This document shows, piece after piece, positions 33,506-45,084 of a DNA stretch of 64,000 nucleotides. Location of the stretch: assembly GCA_002946415.1 (NCBI GenBank), contig NJPS01000038.1, forward strand, positions 248,001 to 312,000, read 5' to 3'. Every line of letters begins with the position of its first letter. Position 1 is the stretch's first letter. The stretch comes from Rutstroemia sp. NJR-2017a BVV2. Its lineage: Eukaryota; Ascomycota; Leotiomycetes; Helotiales; Rutstroemiaceae. The notes under the pieces are model-generated. The model saw nothing but the letters and a program-made list of their open reading frames with translations. It did not search any database and was not told where the DNA came from. A program made the translations under genes and the position numbers.

Positions 33506-35281
33506 GGCTTTCCTCTTACATGACCATGACCGACGTCCAGTACAGTAAGTATGCATGCCATGAACCTCGAGGATCCGCATGCATCAAGTAACTCCGTTTC
33601 ACTGCAAGAACCATTACCTTGCCTTCATCCCACTATCATAGAGCTACACCCCTCCTAAAACCCCCATAAGGGTTGCCCGGGTTTTCGTAAGCTTTATGCT
33701 ATGGCTTTCCTTCCAGGGCCACCAAGGGGCAAAGTAAAATTAGGCGCCCGGTTTGCCGCCTATGATCTATCCTATCAGGTGGGCCAGATCCATTTGAAGA
33801 AACATAATGCTTCTCGATTGGTCTCGTTCTTCCACCGGCGTGAGTGTGCATGATTCGTTCCGACGTCTAGACGGGTGGTACAAGAGTCACGAAGACAATG
33901 GCCCGACGAAGAAGCCGATAACTATTTGACTATTAGATCCCACTGCATCTGCCGTAGTTCTAGTGTTCTAGTACAGTTCTCTAGGGCCTTCGGCCTGACA
34001 GCGCAAAGGAATGTCTCTAAGCATGTGTCCGATGTGGTCACAGAATCACACTGATGCATTTACGAGTGATTATACGAGTATTTTGCCAGTTTTGATGCGT
34101 TTCAGTCCCAATCCAGAGCCCCCATCAGGTATTTTTACCTGTTGGGGGTCTCACAGTGAGGAAGGCGAGAATGTCTGCAGAGCTGTAGTGACCAGCATCT
34201 GTGAGACTTGCTGATGAGTGTATGTACATAGACATGCGATATCACTTCAGATCACCCCCCAAAACCCCTCAAACCCCTAAGATAGTTCGATGCTGTAGAA
34301 GATCGGAGTGCCTAGACAGTCCGGAAAGCTGTGTTCTCCACTTCAGCGGTTATGCTTAGCCTATCACAAAAGCCTACGGATGCTCCGTACAGTTGAAGCT
34401 ATCACAGCTAGGATCAAGGAAGAAACACCGGGACAATCATCTTCAGTCAGCAACATGGGAGTAACTGACTGAGATATTTCCGAAGACGCTCAATACTGCA
34501 TCGAACTGCAGTTAACTAGGTGTCGAGGACTTTGAAACTTTTGAAGTTATCCGAGCAAGATAAGTGTATCCACCATCTAATTCCGGGGCAGACACCGTCC
34601 CCTGTCTACCACGGTTCGTAAGAGGGAGATATTGAGATGATTGAGTGATTACTGCCACTGAACAATAACTTCGGAAATGAACGAACACGGGTAGGTAGAT
34701 CTCTACAACGAATACATACACGTAGCTATCACCAAGACCTGTCCACAATATTTCCGATATGAGGACTAGCGGTATGTCAGAATATAGACTTGACCACGCG
34801 TGCTGTCTTTTTAATCTGTCTTAATACCCAAAGCTTAGTTATGCTTGATATCACGATCCGTCTAATAATCTTATGAATTGTCACCGATGATGTTCTCCGG
34901 AATTGTTCGCGCACTCAAGCCACCATGAGCCACTCTCAATTCCGACTTTGCGGGGAAGGAAGCGAGATTGATGCAAAAGTGCGTTGAAGGTTTCTGCGCG
35001 CTCCTGTATTCAGCCTCGGTTTACCAGTGCTATCACTTCACATGTCAGTGACCCAACATCATCGCATCCAAGCCTAACATAGAACAATAATAAACGTCAG
35101 CATCATTGACAGCAGAGTCTCAATCCCCAAGAATTCATCAATCAAGGCGACGGTGCTTCTTTACTTGTGAGAGACTGTTTAGGGAATGTAGCAACCTCAG
35201 CACCTCCTTCACCAAGGAATGAAGACATGAGGAAGCTCAAGTAATAGTTCAATCCGCAGATTCCGTTCGAGATATATAAAG
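33506..35281. other. Gene-free region downstream of the LTR, possible element remnant
   Basis: About 1.8 kb. Directly after the LTR a short frame opens (ATGACCATGACCGACG), and a 50-codon frame begins near 33700 (MAFLPGPPRGKVKLG), but both stop quickly and match no gag or pol domain that I recognise. A hairpin near 34118-34150 (CCCCCATCAGGT / ACCTGTTGGGGG) is present. The last few hundred bases are the promoter of the ABCD transporter, with a TATATAAAG just before ATG 35282. Confidence 0.4.
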
Positions 35282-37941
35282 ATGGCAGCACAGTCGACAT
35301 TACGGTACTCGGACCCAGTCACAGCAATATACCACAAATATGCGACTCTTATCCGCGGTCGCATTCAAGGTGCCTCAAAGACCGCACGCCTACTAGGGAC
35401 ACTGCTTCTCACACTCTCTATAATTGGTGGAGGCACTCTAGGCCAGCGATGGTGGAAAAGACGAACCGCGGAGAAGGAACAAGGCAGGCGATTATTGAGG
35501 CGGAATTCTGGCTTGCGCATGAAGGATGGCTCAAGAGTAGTCTATGTGCCATACAAAGACACCACGTCGAAAGTCACTATCTATCCCACGAAGCCTATGA
35601 CCTTTGATGCGCACAGAAGACTTTTCTTGAACCCACCTCGGGCGTCTGGCCTCACAGATGGTCATCAAACCCCGCAAATTCCACCTCCACAGACGAAGCC
35701 TGGCCTGAATCTTGCCTTCCTACATCAATTTCTCAGTCTCTTGAGCATCATGATCCCAAGATGGACGAGCAAGGAAACTGGTTTGCTGCTCAGTCATGGT
35801 GTGTTCTTGATGCTGCGAACATATCTCTCTTTAGTTGTAGCGAGACTCGACGGTGAAATCGTTCGCGATTTAGTTGCCGGTAATGGTAAAGCTTTTGCTT
35901 GGGGCATCATAAAGGTATAGCCAACAGAATCCAAGCCCACTTGTTTAAATCATGAAGTTTTCTTTTGAAGCATCTCCAAGTGGATTCGGTAACTTAGTTT
36001 CATTGAGGATTCAATGGTCGTTATTGTACTTTTCTGTGCTTGACTCGTGATGGGCTGACTCTACTACAGTGGTGTGGTATTGGGGGTTTTGCTTCCTACA
36101 CAAATGCCATGATCAAATTCTTGCAATCCAAAGTTTCGATAGCTTTCCGCACACGTTTGACGCGATACATTCACGACTTATATCTAAACGACAACCTCAA
36201 TTATTACAAACTGTCAAATCTTGATGGTGGCATTGGACAAGGTGCAGATCAATTCATCACTCAGGATCTTACCCTCTTTTGTGCATCTGCAGCAAGTCTG
36301 TATTCTTCACTAGGGAAACCCTTTGTAGACCTTTGCGTCTTCAATTATCAACTCTACAGATCTCTCGGGCCGTTGGCTCTGACCGGTCTATTGAGCAACT
36401 ACTTCTTGACGGCTTCAATTCTTAGAAGACTTTCTCCACCATTCGGAAAGCTCAAAGCAGTCGAAGGCCGCAAGGAGGGAGATTTCCGTGGTCTGCACGC
36501 TCGCCTGATTGCCAATGCAGAAGAGGTAGCGTTCTACGGTGGGGCTAATATGGAGAAAAACTTCTTAGAAAAAGAATTCAAAAGTCTCAAGAAATGGATG
36601 GAGGGGATCTATACCCTCAAGATTCGATATAACATTTTGGAAGACTTTGTTCTCAAGTATAGTTGGAGTGCCTATGGCTACCTCCTTAGCTCCTTGCCAG
36701 TGTTCCTCCCTGCTTGGGGCGGTATGGGTGGAATGCAGGAATTGGCGGATGCTGCAGTTGTTGGAGGACGCGAAAGAGGTCGAATGAAGGAGTTCATCAC
36801 TAACAAGAGACTTATGTTGTCGTTGGCCGATGCAGGTGGGCGTATGATGTATTCCATCAAAGATCTATCGGAGCTTGCTGGGTACACCAGTCGAGTCTAC
36901 ACTCTGATATCAACGCTTCACCGTGTTCATGCAAATGCATACTTCCCTCCACGGGGTTCTCATGCTGAGCTGTTTTCGCTCTCAGATGTGCAAGGAACGA
37001 CGCAAAAGGGGTTTGATGGAGTGCGTTTAGAAAACGTACCAGTCGTTGCTCCTTCCGTATACCCTCACGGAGGTGAAGAGTTAACAGACTCCCTTTCCAT
37101 GGTTGTCCATTCCGGGGAACATCTTTTGGTAAGAAACCTTTGCTTTTTAGACTAAATTATGTACATCAATAACTGACTAAAACAGATTTCTGGTTCAAAC
37201 GGTGTCGGGAAAAGTGCGGTGGCTCGTATCGTCGCCGGACTCTGGCCTGTGTACAGAGGGCTAGTCAGCAGACCACGAACCACTGGAACAGATGGAATCA
37301 TGTTTCTCCCACAACGACCATACCTTAGTGTTGGTACCTTGCGCGACCAAGTCATTTACCCTGACGGTGAAATTGAGATGCGCGACCGTGGCCGTCGAGA
37401 CATTGAGCTCAAACGGATTCTAGAAGAAGCACGCCTAGGGTACTTACCAGACCGTGAAGGTGGCTGGGATACGAGAAAGGAATGGAAGGATGTGCTCAGT
37501 GGTGGTGAAAAGCAACGTATGGCGATTGCAAGATTACTGTACCACGAGCCAAGATATGCTTTCATTGATGAGGGTACGAGTGCCGTATCAAGCGACGTCG
37601 AGGGGCTCTTGTACGAAACTTGCAAGGAGAAGGGAATCACCTTGATTACTATCTCGACCAGAGCGTCACTGAAGCGATACCATACCTTCAATCTTAATTT
37701 GGGCCTAGGCTCAGACGGCACGGAATGGGAGCTCGAGCGGATCGGAACTGAGAAGGAGAAGATGGGAGTAGAGAGAGAACTTCAAGAGCTAAGGGAAAAA
37801 CTAGCTAAGGTACAAGAGTGGGAAGCTAGAAGAGCCAAGATTGACGAAGAGCTAGCTAAGGTATGGGTAGACGGAGGTGATGTTTTGGCTGCTCCTGAAT
37901 ACGTCGAAGAGCAACTCACAATTTCATCCAATGCGGACTAG
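35282..37941 (+). CDS. Peroxisomal ABCD half-transporter (Pxa-type), 815 aa, 3 exons
   Basis: Exons 35282-35914, 36070-37128 and 37186-37941 join in frame. An N-terminal membrane domain (first helix about 37-55, several more to 480) contains the ABCD loop motif NAEEVAFYGGANME. The single nucleotide-binding domain has Walker A GSNGVGKS (567-574), signature LSGGEKQR (668-675) and Walker B YAFIDEGTSA. The tail has a charged coiled coil (EKEKMGVERELQELREKLAKVQEWE). ABCD proteins pair (Pxa1 with Pxa2 in yeast) in the peroxisomal membrane to import long-chain acyl-CoA for beta-oxidation. Length and EAA-like motif fit; I cannot tell Pxa1 from Pxa2 by eye. The usual D of Walker B is present. Confidence 0.93.
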
Positions 37942-38739
37942 GCAAGCAAGGTTTAAACAATCAGGGTTGATTGGACAAAGCTGGTTCTTCTGTAAGATAA
38001 GAAGCATAATAGAAAGAAATTTTGGTAGATGGCAAAAAGGCTTGAGTGCATGTAACCACGAATAGACTGAGTAGAGGAAATCTTGAACCTCCTGCCAATG
38101 ATTTGCACGTTGGTCTAAGGCTAATCGTAATTGGGAATTCGATAAATTTACAGCTGAACTAGAGATTCAAATAGTGAGTATCCTCTCCCGCTTTTATGAC
38201 TACTAGCTGACTAATTCTAGGGGGAATGTCGAAAGAGGCGTCGACTAGACGATGTGGGATCTTAAGATCCAGCTGGCCCGAAAGCAGCCACTATCTCGTA
38301 GGCTTATGATGCTGGTCTGCCGCGGCATGTCTTTCAATAATAGATCGTACAATGAAGAGCTTAGAATTGAAGATTTATTCTTTTGGCTTTATTCCTCTCT
38401 GCATTCTCGATTATCAAGTCAAAATGTGCATTTTTGCTCCTTGAACGACTTGCCTAGTATTCTTGTCGATTGTGAGTTCATTGGCGCCGGGAAAGCTTAT
38501 ATAGTTGAAGTCAACAAGTAAGTTTATCAAACAGCGCATCCGCAAGAAATCGCAAGTTAGCCTTCAAGCTATCCGATGTTTACAGTCGCGCGGGAAAGGT
38601 CTTTGTTTGTGCTTTCTGATAATGTTATTGCAAGCAAACACCTTTACACACGTTCGTGGGAACCATTTTCCTAGTGAATTCTAGCTGCCTCGGAAACATT
38701 CGAGTCAATTGGAACATTTGAGCTACCTGCGCCCCAATC
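37942..38739. other. Intergenic region between ABCD transporter and membrane-protein genes
   Basis: About 800 bases. One plus-strand open frame of 89 codons at 38252-38521 has no recognisable domain or supporting context, and I do not call it. Otherwise 3' flank and promoter sequence. Confidence 0.4.
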
Positions 38740-39911
38740 ATGGGAACTTCGAGCTCGGATGAGTTGATTCCGACTATGCGCTCTTCGCCTCAAAGTTCTT
38801 TGCAAGTAGCGAACAGTCCCCAGACGATCAGAGAAGACGACCGTCTATCATACCCCAGTTTCCAACGCGCATCTGTCACTAGTATTGGTGCGCTCATGTC
38901 TAGACGACTTCCAGTTCCACCGCGGATGTCAAGCCGTATGTCATCACATTCGGATCATGACCCACCACCGCCATACAGTGGGTTTAATGCAGTAGAAGAA
39001 GCTGAGCCTGAGAAGGGTGTTGAAGCTTGGACGACAAATGTGGAGGATAGATTCGCTAGACGTGGAGGTTTGGGTCGTTTGAGCTTAATCGTGTTGTCGG
39101 TGTTGTGCGCGTTGGGTTTGGTGTTGGGTCTTGCTCTTGGTTTGACGATTGGACGGAGGAAGTCGAGGTGAGAGTTATGTGAATGACATGCATTTCTCTA
39201 CATCTAACTAACACCGAGAACAGTAACAATCCCTCGGAAATCACTAACACCAATACCATCACCACCACCCCCGTATTCCCAGCAGGAAACTACTCCATCC
39301 CCACCTTTCTCACCACCATCACTACAAACTGCACCAGCAACCCCGCGACTTGGAAATGCTACCCTTATTCCAGCTACAACTCCAACAACCCCTCTGATTC
39401 CTCTGCGACTTTCCAATGGATCATCACCTCTACATCCAGCACCAGTACCAGCTCCAACTCCTCCGCTAACCTAACCATCTCCTCAACACCCAATCCCTTC
39501 TCTATCCTCTTCAATAACGCTCCTCTGATACTAAAAGATCAGGGAATGGATACAGAGCGCTATAGCTTTGAGCTCGAAATGCAGAAACAGACGAGGCCGG
39601 ATACGCAGCTGGGGGAGGAGAATAAGGCTGCGGTGTGCTATTTTGATGGGGTGCTGTTGGAGGGAGAGTTGTTTACGAGGAGGGGGGTGGGAGAGGAGAC
39701 AGGGACGGAGACGGGAATGGGAATGGGAGTGTTTGTGCCTTGGGCGGGGAGAGTGCAGGTTAGGCAGGTTGTGAAGGCGGGAAAGGGAGTGCCGAGATGT
39801 GTGGATGGGGAAGGGGGGAGTTTGGGGGAGTTTGGAGTAGGGGTAGGAGAGGGGGATGGGAATGGGGATGAGGTTTGTGAGTGTGTGTATGTTAATAGGG
39901 TAGGAGTGTGA
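38740..39911 (+). CDS. Single-pass membrane protein, fungal hypothetical, 371 aa, 2 exons
   Basis: Exons 38740-39167 and 39224-39911 join in frame across a 56-nt intron with a CTAAC branch site. Residues 1-115 are polar, Ser/Pro-rich and probably cytosolic (with PPPPYSGF near 82-88). A strong transmembrane helix lies at about 117-138 (SLIVLSVLCALGLVLGLALGL) followed by the positive GRRKS. The rest begins with a Thr/Asn-rich stretch and then a domain with conserved-looking NCTSNPATWKCYPY and the motif CYFDGVLLEGE; many NxS/T sites suggest it is glycosylated outside the cytosol. The last 100 residues are Gly-rich. Architecture resembles widespread ascomycete proteins of unknown function; no enzymatic motif seen. 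Confidence 0.75.
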
Positions 39912-41061
39912 GGCTGGATGGAAGGGGAGGAGTTGGAGGTTTGGAGTTGGAGATTAGATGTGTGTCTGTGGGTTATTTGGAAGGGGGATATACAGGTTTG
40001 GAGTTAGGAATTGGATTGGTGTCTGGATCACTGGGAAGGGAGATAATACAGGTTTGGAGTTAGGAATTGGACTGGTGTCTGGGTGTATCTGCTGCTGCTA
40101 CAGCATCGGAATAGGGGTGATACTTGAGAATTTCTTTGCATGTACTGTACATAGACATATGTACCGCGTGGCTGTATCTCCAATACGCGTACACTAATAC
40201 TTGACTACTCCTACCTGTGTGGGTAAGTACACCCCCTACGCACCTCCACATGACATAACAGGCAGTACATTCTCCCAGAGCCCTCCGCTATATCTGTCTC
40301 ACTATTAATACGACCGAAGTCGGCTGAATCAAATCATCCCTTCAGTATCACTTTTTTCTCCCATTCATTCACCACCACGCGACCCCACCAACCACGAACC
40401 CCCCTCGAATCCACAAAACCCCATCTCGGCGCTCGGCGTAATTCCCTCCACTTCCCCAATACAGCAACCTTCCGTTCCTTATTTTTCCGCTCGTCCACGC
40501 TGCATCATCTATTTAGCCTAAATACCTCATTATGCTGAATTACATACATAGCATGACCGCATCCACAGACAATGTCTTGGCTGTCTTTTGGATAAATGGC
40601 ATGTGATGCGGAAAATACTAGCGGCATGGGTGCGTGAAGAATGAAGCTGTTCGAATGTTGCGTTTGAATATGCAGGAGGGAGCGAGGAAGGAAGTTGCTG
40701 GGGAGACTGCTGTGGTTGATACTATGGTTGATACTGTACTGAAGGGAAAGCCGTGAAACAAAGGCGGAAAATAGCATTAACCTTTATCCCCTCTGCCCCA
40801 CCTCCCTCTGCCTCCAAACCCCCACTACTCACCTACGAAGTATACTTTAGTACTGCTAGAATAACCCCGCTCTCCACTCTAGAGTCACTACTGGCAGAAA
40901 AGAGAAGGCAAAAGAACAGCTCTGGCCTTTAGATTGTTTTTGTGAAAAGAATTCAAAACAAGACAAAACCAATTCATTCCTGCTCTTCTTTCTCATCTTC
41001 ATCCTCTTCATCTCTCCTCACATCTCCAACTTTCCACAACCCTCAGCAAGCACTCGTCATA
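39912..41061. other. Intergenic region upstream of the aldo/keto reductase gene
   Basis: About 1.15 kb. Near 39990-40080 a GGTTTGGAGTTAGGAATTGGA unit is repeated twice. The region from 40960 to the start codon is CT-rich, a usual fungal 5' leader. No coding sequence called. Confidence 0.4.
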
Positions 41062-42619
41062 ATGGCTTCCCCAACTATCAAGCTCTCCAGCGGCCATGCC
41101 ATGCCTCAAGTTGGCTTTGGGCTCTGGAAAGTAGACAACAACACTTGCGCTGATACTGTCTACAATGCCATCAAGACCGGGTATAGACTTTTTGACGGAG
41201 CTTGCGGTATGTTTCTACCCTCCAGCTTTTCCCCCAGGATCTCCCATATACATCTCCTCCACCACTCCCTTACTTCCCAGCACCAAATTCCCAGCTTCAA
41301 AACGAGTATACAAACAACCAGATCAATTGACTGACTCTCTCCACCCACAGACTACGGAAACGAAAAAGAAGCCGGCCAAGGCGTCAAACGCGCCATCGAC
41401 GAAGGCCTCGTAAAGCGCGAAGACCTGTTCCTCGTCTCCAAACTCTGGAACTCCTTCCACGACCAAGAGCGCGTCGGACCCATCTGCAGAAAGCAGCTCG
41501 CCGACTGGGGCATCGACTACTTCGACCTGTACATTGTGCATTTCCCCGTCGCGCTGCGCTACGTCGACCCGGAGGTGCGCTATCCCCCGGGATGGCAATA
41601 CTCAGACAAGGAGGGCGATGTCCAGCAGAGCAAGGCGACGATTCAGGAGACGTGGCAGGCGATGGAGAAGTTGGTTGATGAGGGGCTCGCGAAGAGTATT
41701 GGTGTTAGCAACTTCCAGGGCTCGTTGTTGATGGATTTGTTGAGGTATGCGAGGATTAGACCGGCGACGTTGCAGATTGAACATCATCCGTATTTGGTGC
41801 AAGAGACGTTGTTGAAGTTGGCGAAGAGCGAGGGTATTGCGGTTACTGCTTAGTGAGTTTTACTTTTCCTAGTTTCTTCATTTTCCGATTCAGAGATTCA
41901 CTTGCCATGGTTCAGTATGGTACTATGTATGGAGGACGAATGGAGGTCATGAAAGGAAATAGAGGAAAAGAAGATTACTAACAAATGTATAAAATAGCTC
42001 GAGTTTCGGTCCCCAATCCTTCGTAGAACTGGGCTGGGACAGCGCACACAACACCCCAACACTTTTCGAACACGATGTCGTTAAGAAGATCGCAGACAAG
42101 ACCAAGAAGTCAACTGCTCAGGTTCTATTACGGTATGTTTTCTGCACTTGCATAATCACCCCATTCCGCCTTCCCTTCCTCCCCCCTGTTTCTCCCTACC
42201 CCCCATATCTCCTCCCTTTCCAAAACCTCCCCATCCTCTCTTCAACAACAACACAGCTGACCCGCTCTCCCACAGCTGGGCAACCCAACGCGGCCTCGCC
42301 GTCATCCCCAAATCCAACAACCAATCGCGTCTAGAAGCAAACCTCCGCGTCACCGACTTCGATCTCGAGGCCGACGACATCAAAGCCATCAGCGCATTAG
42401 ACCGAAATCTTCGTTTCAACAACCCTACTGATGTGAGTTTTTTCCCCCCTTTCCCATGCCCCCTTCTGCCACGCTCCCAATATCTCTCCATGCAACTTAA
42501 AAAGAAAGAGCCCTCTCTCTTCCAAATCAAGCATCCTCTGCAAAAAGACAAGTCAAAAAAAAAGAAAGACACTAACAACATAAACCCAGTACCTCGGAAC
42601 CCTCCACATCTTCGCATAA
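41062..42619 (+). CDS. xyl1: Aldo/keto reductase, D-xylose reductase type, 322 aa, 5 exons
   Basis: Exons 41062-41206, 41351-41852, 41998-42132, 42276-42432 and 42590-42619 join in frame; the last exon is only ten codons. The catalytic tetrad is visible: Asp45 and Tyr50 (LFDGACDYGNE), Lys79 (SKLWNS) and His112 (IVHFPVAL). The cofactor motif [13 protein letters not shown] near 268-280 matches NAD(P)H-dependent xylose reductases. The 322-residue length and the ending LGTLHIFA fit AKR family 2 xylose reductases, which reduce D-xylose to xylitol in the pentose pathway. An alternative upstream ATG at 40942 is out of step with family length; ATG 41062 gives the usual [11 protein letters not shown] start. 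Confidence 0.95.
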
Positions 42620-43323
42620 GGAAACGACAAGAAGAAAGAAGAAAAAGAATATTAATCTCTTGTTTGTGTGTATGAATGAACGGAATCTTATATCATAGGG
42701 AGGAATTGCGTTGCGTTGTTGTTGTCGATTCTCACTTAGCGAAACAATAAATGAATGACCATTTTGAAATTTCTTGCTCCCGTTCTGCTCTGCGGAAGTA
42801 TGCTGTATGCTGATAGAAGTACTGTATGATACGTGCTATGTATGCACTTGCTATCCATCCATCCCGTCTACCGAATTCACGAGTAATGATTTATCCATAT
42901 CTCTATCTCTCTATCTCCGATGAACTCCGTCGCTATGCTTTCTGAGAAAACTTATTTCATTCCTGCTACTTACTCTTGCTATGCCAACGAAAGGGGTTGT
43001 ATGCTGTGTTGTCGAGCCCTTTTCTTCAGAGTTCACTCTCCTTCCCTATATTTATACCGCTGTATTATATCCGCATCCTCTGCCTGGAGACACCAATCCA
43101 TCATCATTACCGCATCCATCGATCCAAAATATTTCGAACCTTTCTCGATGTTGAGTTGAGTTGAGTTGAGGCTTACGATATACCTCACGCTGCGATATGA
43201 TATCATATAATACCACAGTCCTCCTCGAAAGTAGACTCGCATCCCCCTTTACCCATCTCCTCCTCTCACCTCTCCTTTCACCTCTCCTCTCACCTCTCCT
43301 ACCCTCTATCCCTATCCCCTTCA
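42620..43323. other. Convergent intergenic region
   Basis: About 700 bases between the convergent reductase and Sds22 genes. Contains TGTTGTTG and GAGTTGAGTTGAGTTGAG short repeats (near 43150-43170) and a CACCTCTCC repeat tract at about 43258-43302. No gene seen. Confidence 0.45.
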
Positions 43324-44654
43324 TCACGAAACCCTAACAAAAGCTACACCCCTCCTTGTCAGTCTACACATCCACAGAAATCCACATCTACAACAAACAC
43401 TTCGACAAAGGGACCAACTCACTCGCATCAATCTGCTTCACCTGCGGCAGCGTCAAGCGGACTTTATTCCTATACAACGCGGGCTGTCTCAACTGCAACG
43501 GATTCCCCTCAAAATACACCGTCGTCAACTCCTTCTTATCCTTCAAGTTTTCCTCGACGTCTCTAAACTCCTCAATAGTATTATAACTCGCCCATAGTTC
43601 TTCCAGCTCCGCCAAATGCGCGATTCCGGCCAGCGACGCGATCTGATTGTTGCTGATGTCTAGGACCCGCAGCTTGGGGACTGCCTCTAGCCCGGAGAGA
43701 GAGGTGAGCGCGTTGTGAGAGATGTACAGCTCTTCGAGGGTGGGGACGGTGAGGTTCTCGAGGGCGCGGATCCGGTTGCTTTGGATACTGAGGATTTTTA
43801 GAGAGCGCAGCGGGGTGAGGTTGGCGATGGAGGTGATTTTGTTTTTGCCGAGCCAGAGTTCTTCCAGGTTTACGAGGTCGTCCAGGCCTTGGATTTCGCG
43901 GATGCGGTTTGCGGCTAGTTCGAGATTGCGCAGTTTTGTGAGACCGGAGAGGTTCTCGATGGTGGTGATTTTGTTTTGTACGAAATAGAGGTCCGTGAGG
44001 TTGGTGAGGTGGGAGATCTTTTTGATGTGTTTTAGTTTGTTGAAGGAGAGGTCCAGGGAGGTGAGGTTTACGAGGTCGTCGAGTCCGCGGATGTGGGAGA
44101 TCAGGTTGTCGTACAGGTCGAGGTCTTGGAGGGTGGAGGCGAGAGAGGAGAGGTCTTCGATTTGCGTTATGCTGTTTTGGCGGAGACAGAGCCGGATTAC
44201 GGAGGTGAAGCGGGAGAGCTTGAGGGAGGGGATCGAGGAGATGCGCGCGTGTACAAGGTCGATTTCGGTGGTGTCGAGGGGGTAGTCGTCGAGGAGGTCT
44301 AGGGTTATACTGATGTTAGTATGTGTAAAGTGTATAGCATAGTATGTGTAGATGCACAGATAGCATAGTATTGTGATGGTACCCCCGCTATAGTCGTACG
44401 AGAAATTGCATACCTTCATCAGCATTGATGACCTCCCCCGGAACAACATTCTCCTCATCCGAATACTCAGGATCCGAAAGGGCCTCGGGATTTGCTAGCT
44501 CTAACTTCTTCTCAACCCGCAGTTTCCCATCCCACCCGCTGCTGCTGCGCGGAGTGGTGGATTCTTTCGTGCTGCCCTCGTGGCCCGCGGCATCCTCTCC
44601 GTTGATGGAGATGTGCGAGGATGGCTGCGGCTTATCTTCTTGTTCGGACGACAT
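43324..44654 (-). CDS. sds22: Sds22-like protein phosphatase 1 regulatory subunit, 378 aa, 3 exons
   Basis: Exons 44654-44414, 44298-43423 and 43343-43324 join in frame. The last exon is only 20 nt and converts an apparent ELVPLSKCLL ending into IDATFVRVS, close to the usual Sds22 terminus. The N-terminal 80 residues are acidic and disordered; then DYPLDTTEIDLVHARI leads into about eleven 22-residue SDS22-type leucine-rich repeats (for example LTSLDLSFNKLKHIKKI, LEELWLGKNKITSIANL), capped by the LRRcap-like YFEGNPLQLRQPALYRNKVRLTLP. Sds22 binds the PP1 catalytic subunit and controls its assembly and mitotic role in the nucleus. It is divergent from the alpha/beta hydrolase gene, 430 bases away. 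Confidence 0.95.
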
Positions 44655-45084
44655 GGTTGGATGGTTGATGATGTAGGTTGGTGTGGAATAGGATGCGTAG
44701 GCGCATACTCTAGCAGAGCGTTTGTGTGTATGCGTGCTTGTTTATGTTGCTCGTGCTAAAAATGTTCGAGACCGGATACTCAACCTGATGACGGAGGTTT
44801 TGCTTTTGATGCGTTTCTAAGTCGGGTCTGGTGGGGCGAGGGCGAGGGGCGAAGGGCGAGGGGTCCCGTAGCGTACCGTATTTCGTACTGCAACGCAACG
44901 CAACGCAAGCAATGGCAGCTGGGGGTTCGTGCTGGTGTAGGTCAGGCTATGGCATTTATTGTTTTGATTGATTCCACCAAACAATAGCAACAACGCAGAT
45001 GGACAAAATGCTATTTGATTAAACGTTTCGAGTTTCAGATTGGATGAGTCAAATATATTGTGATTCATTGGTTCTGGTCCTGTC
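44655..45084. promoter_or_regulatory. Divergent promoter region, Sds22 (-) and hydrolase (+)
   Basis: The 430 bases separate two opposite start codons and must carry both promoters. A CAACG pentamer is repeated in tandem near 44888-44908. No TATA consensus is obvious. Confidence 0.5.
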
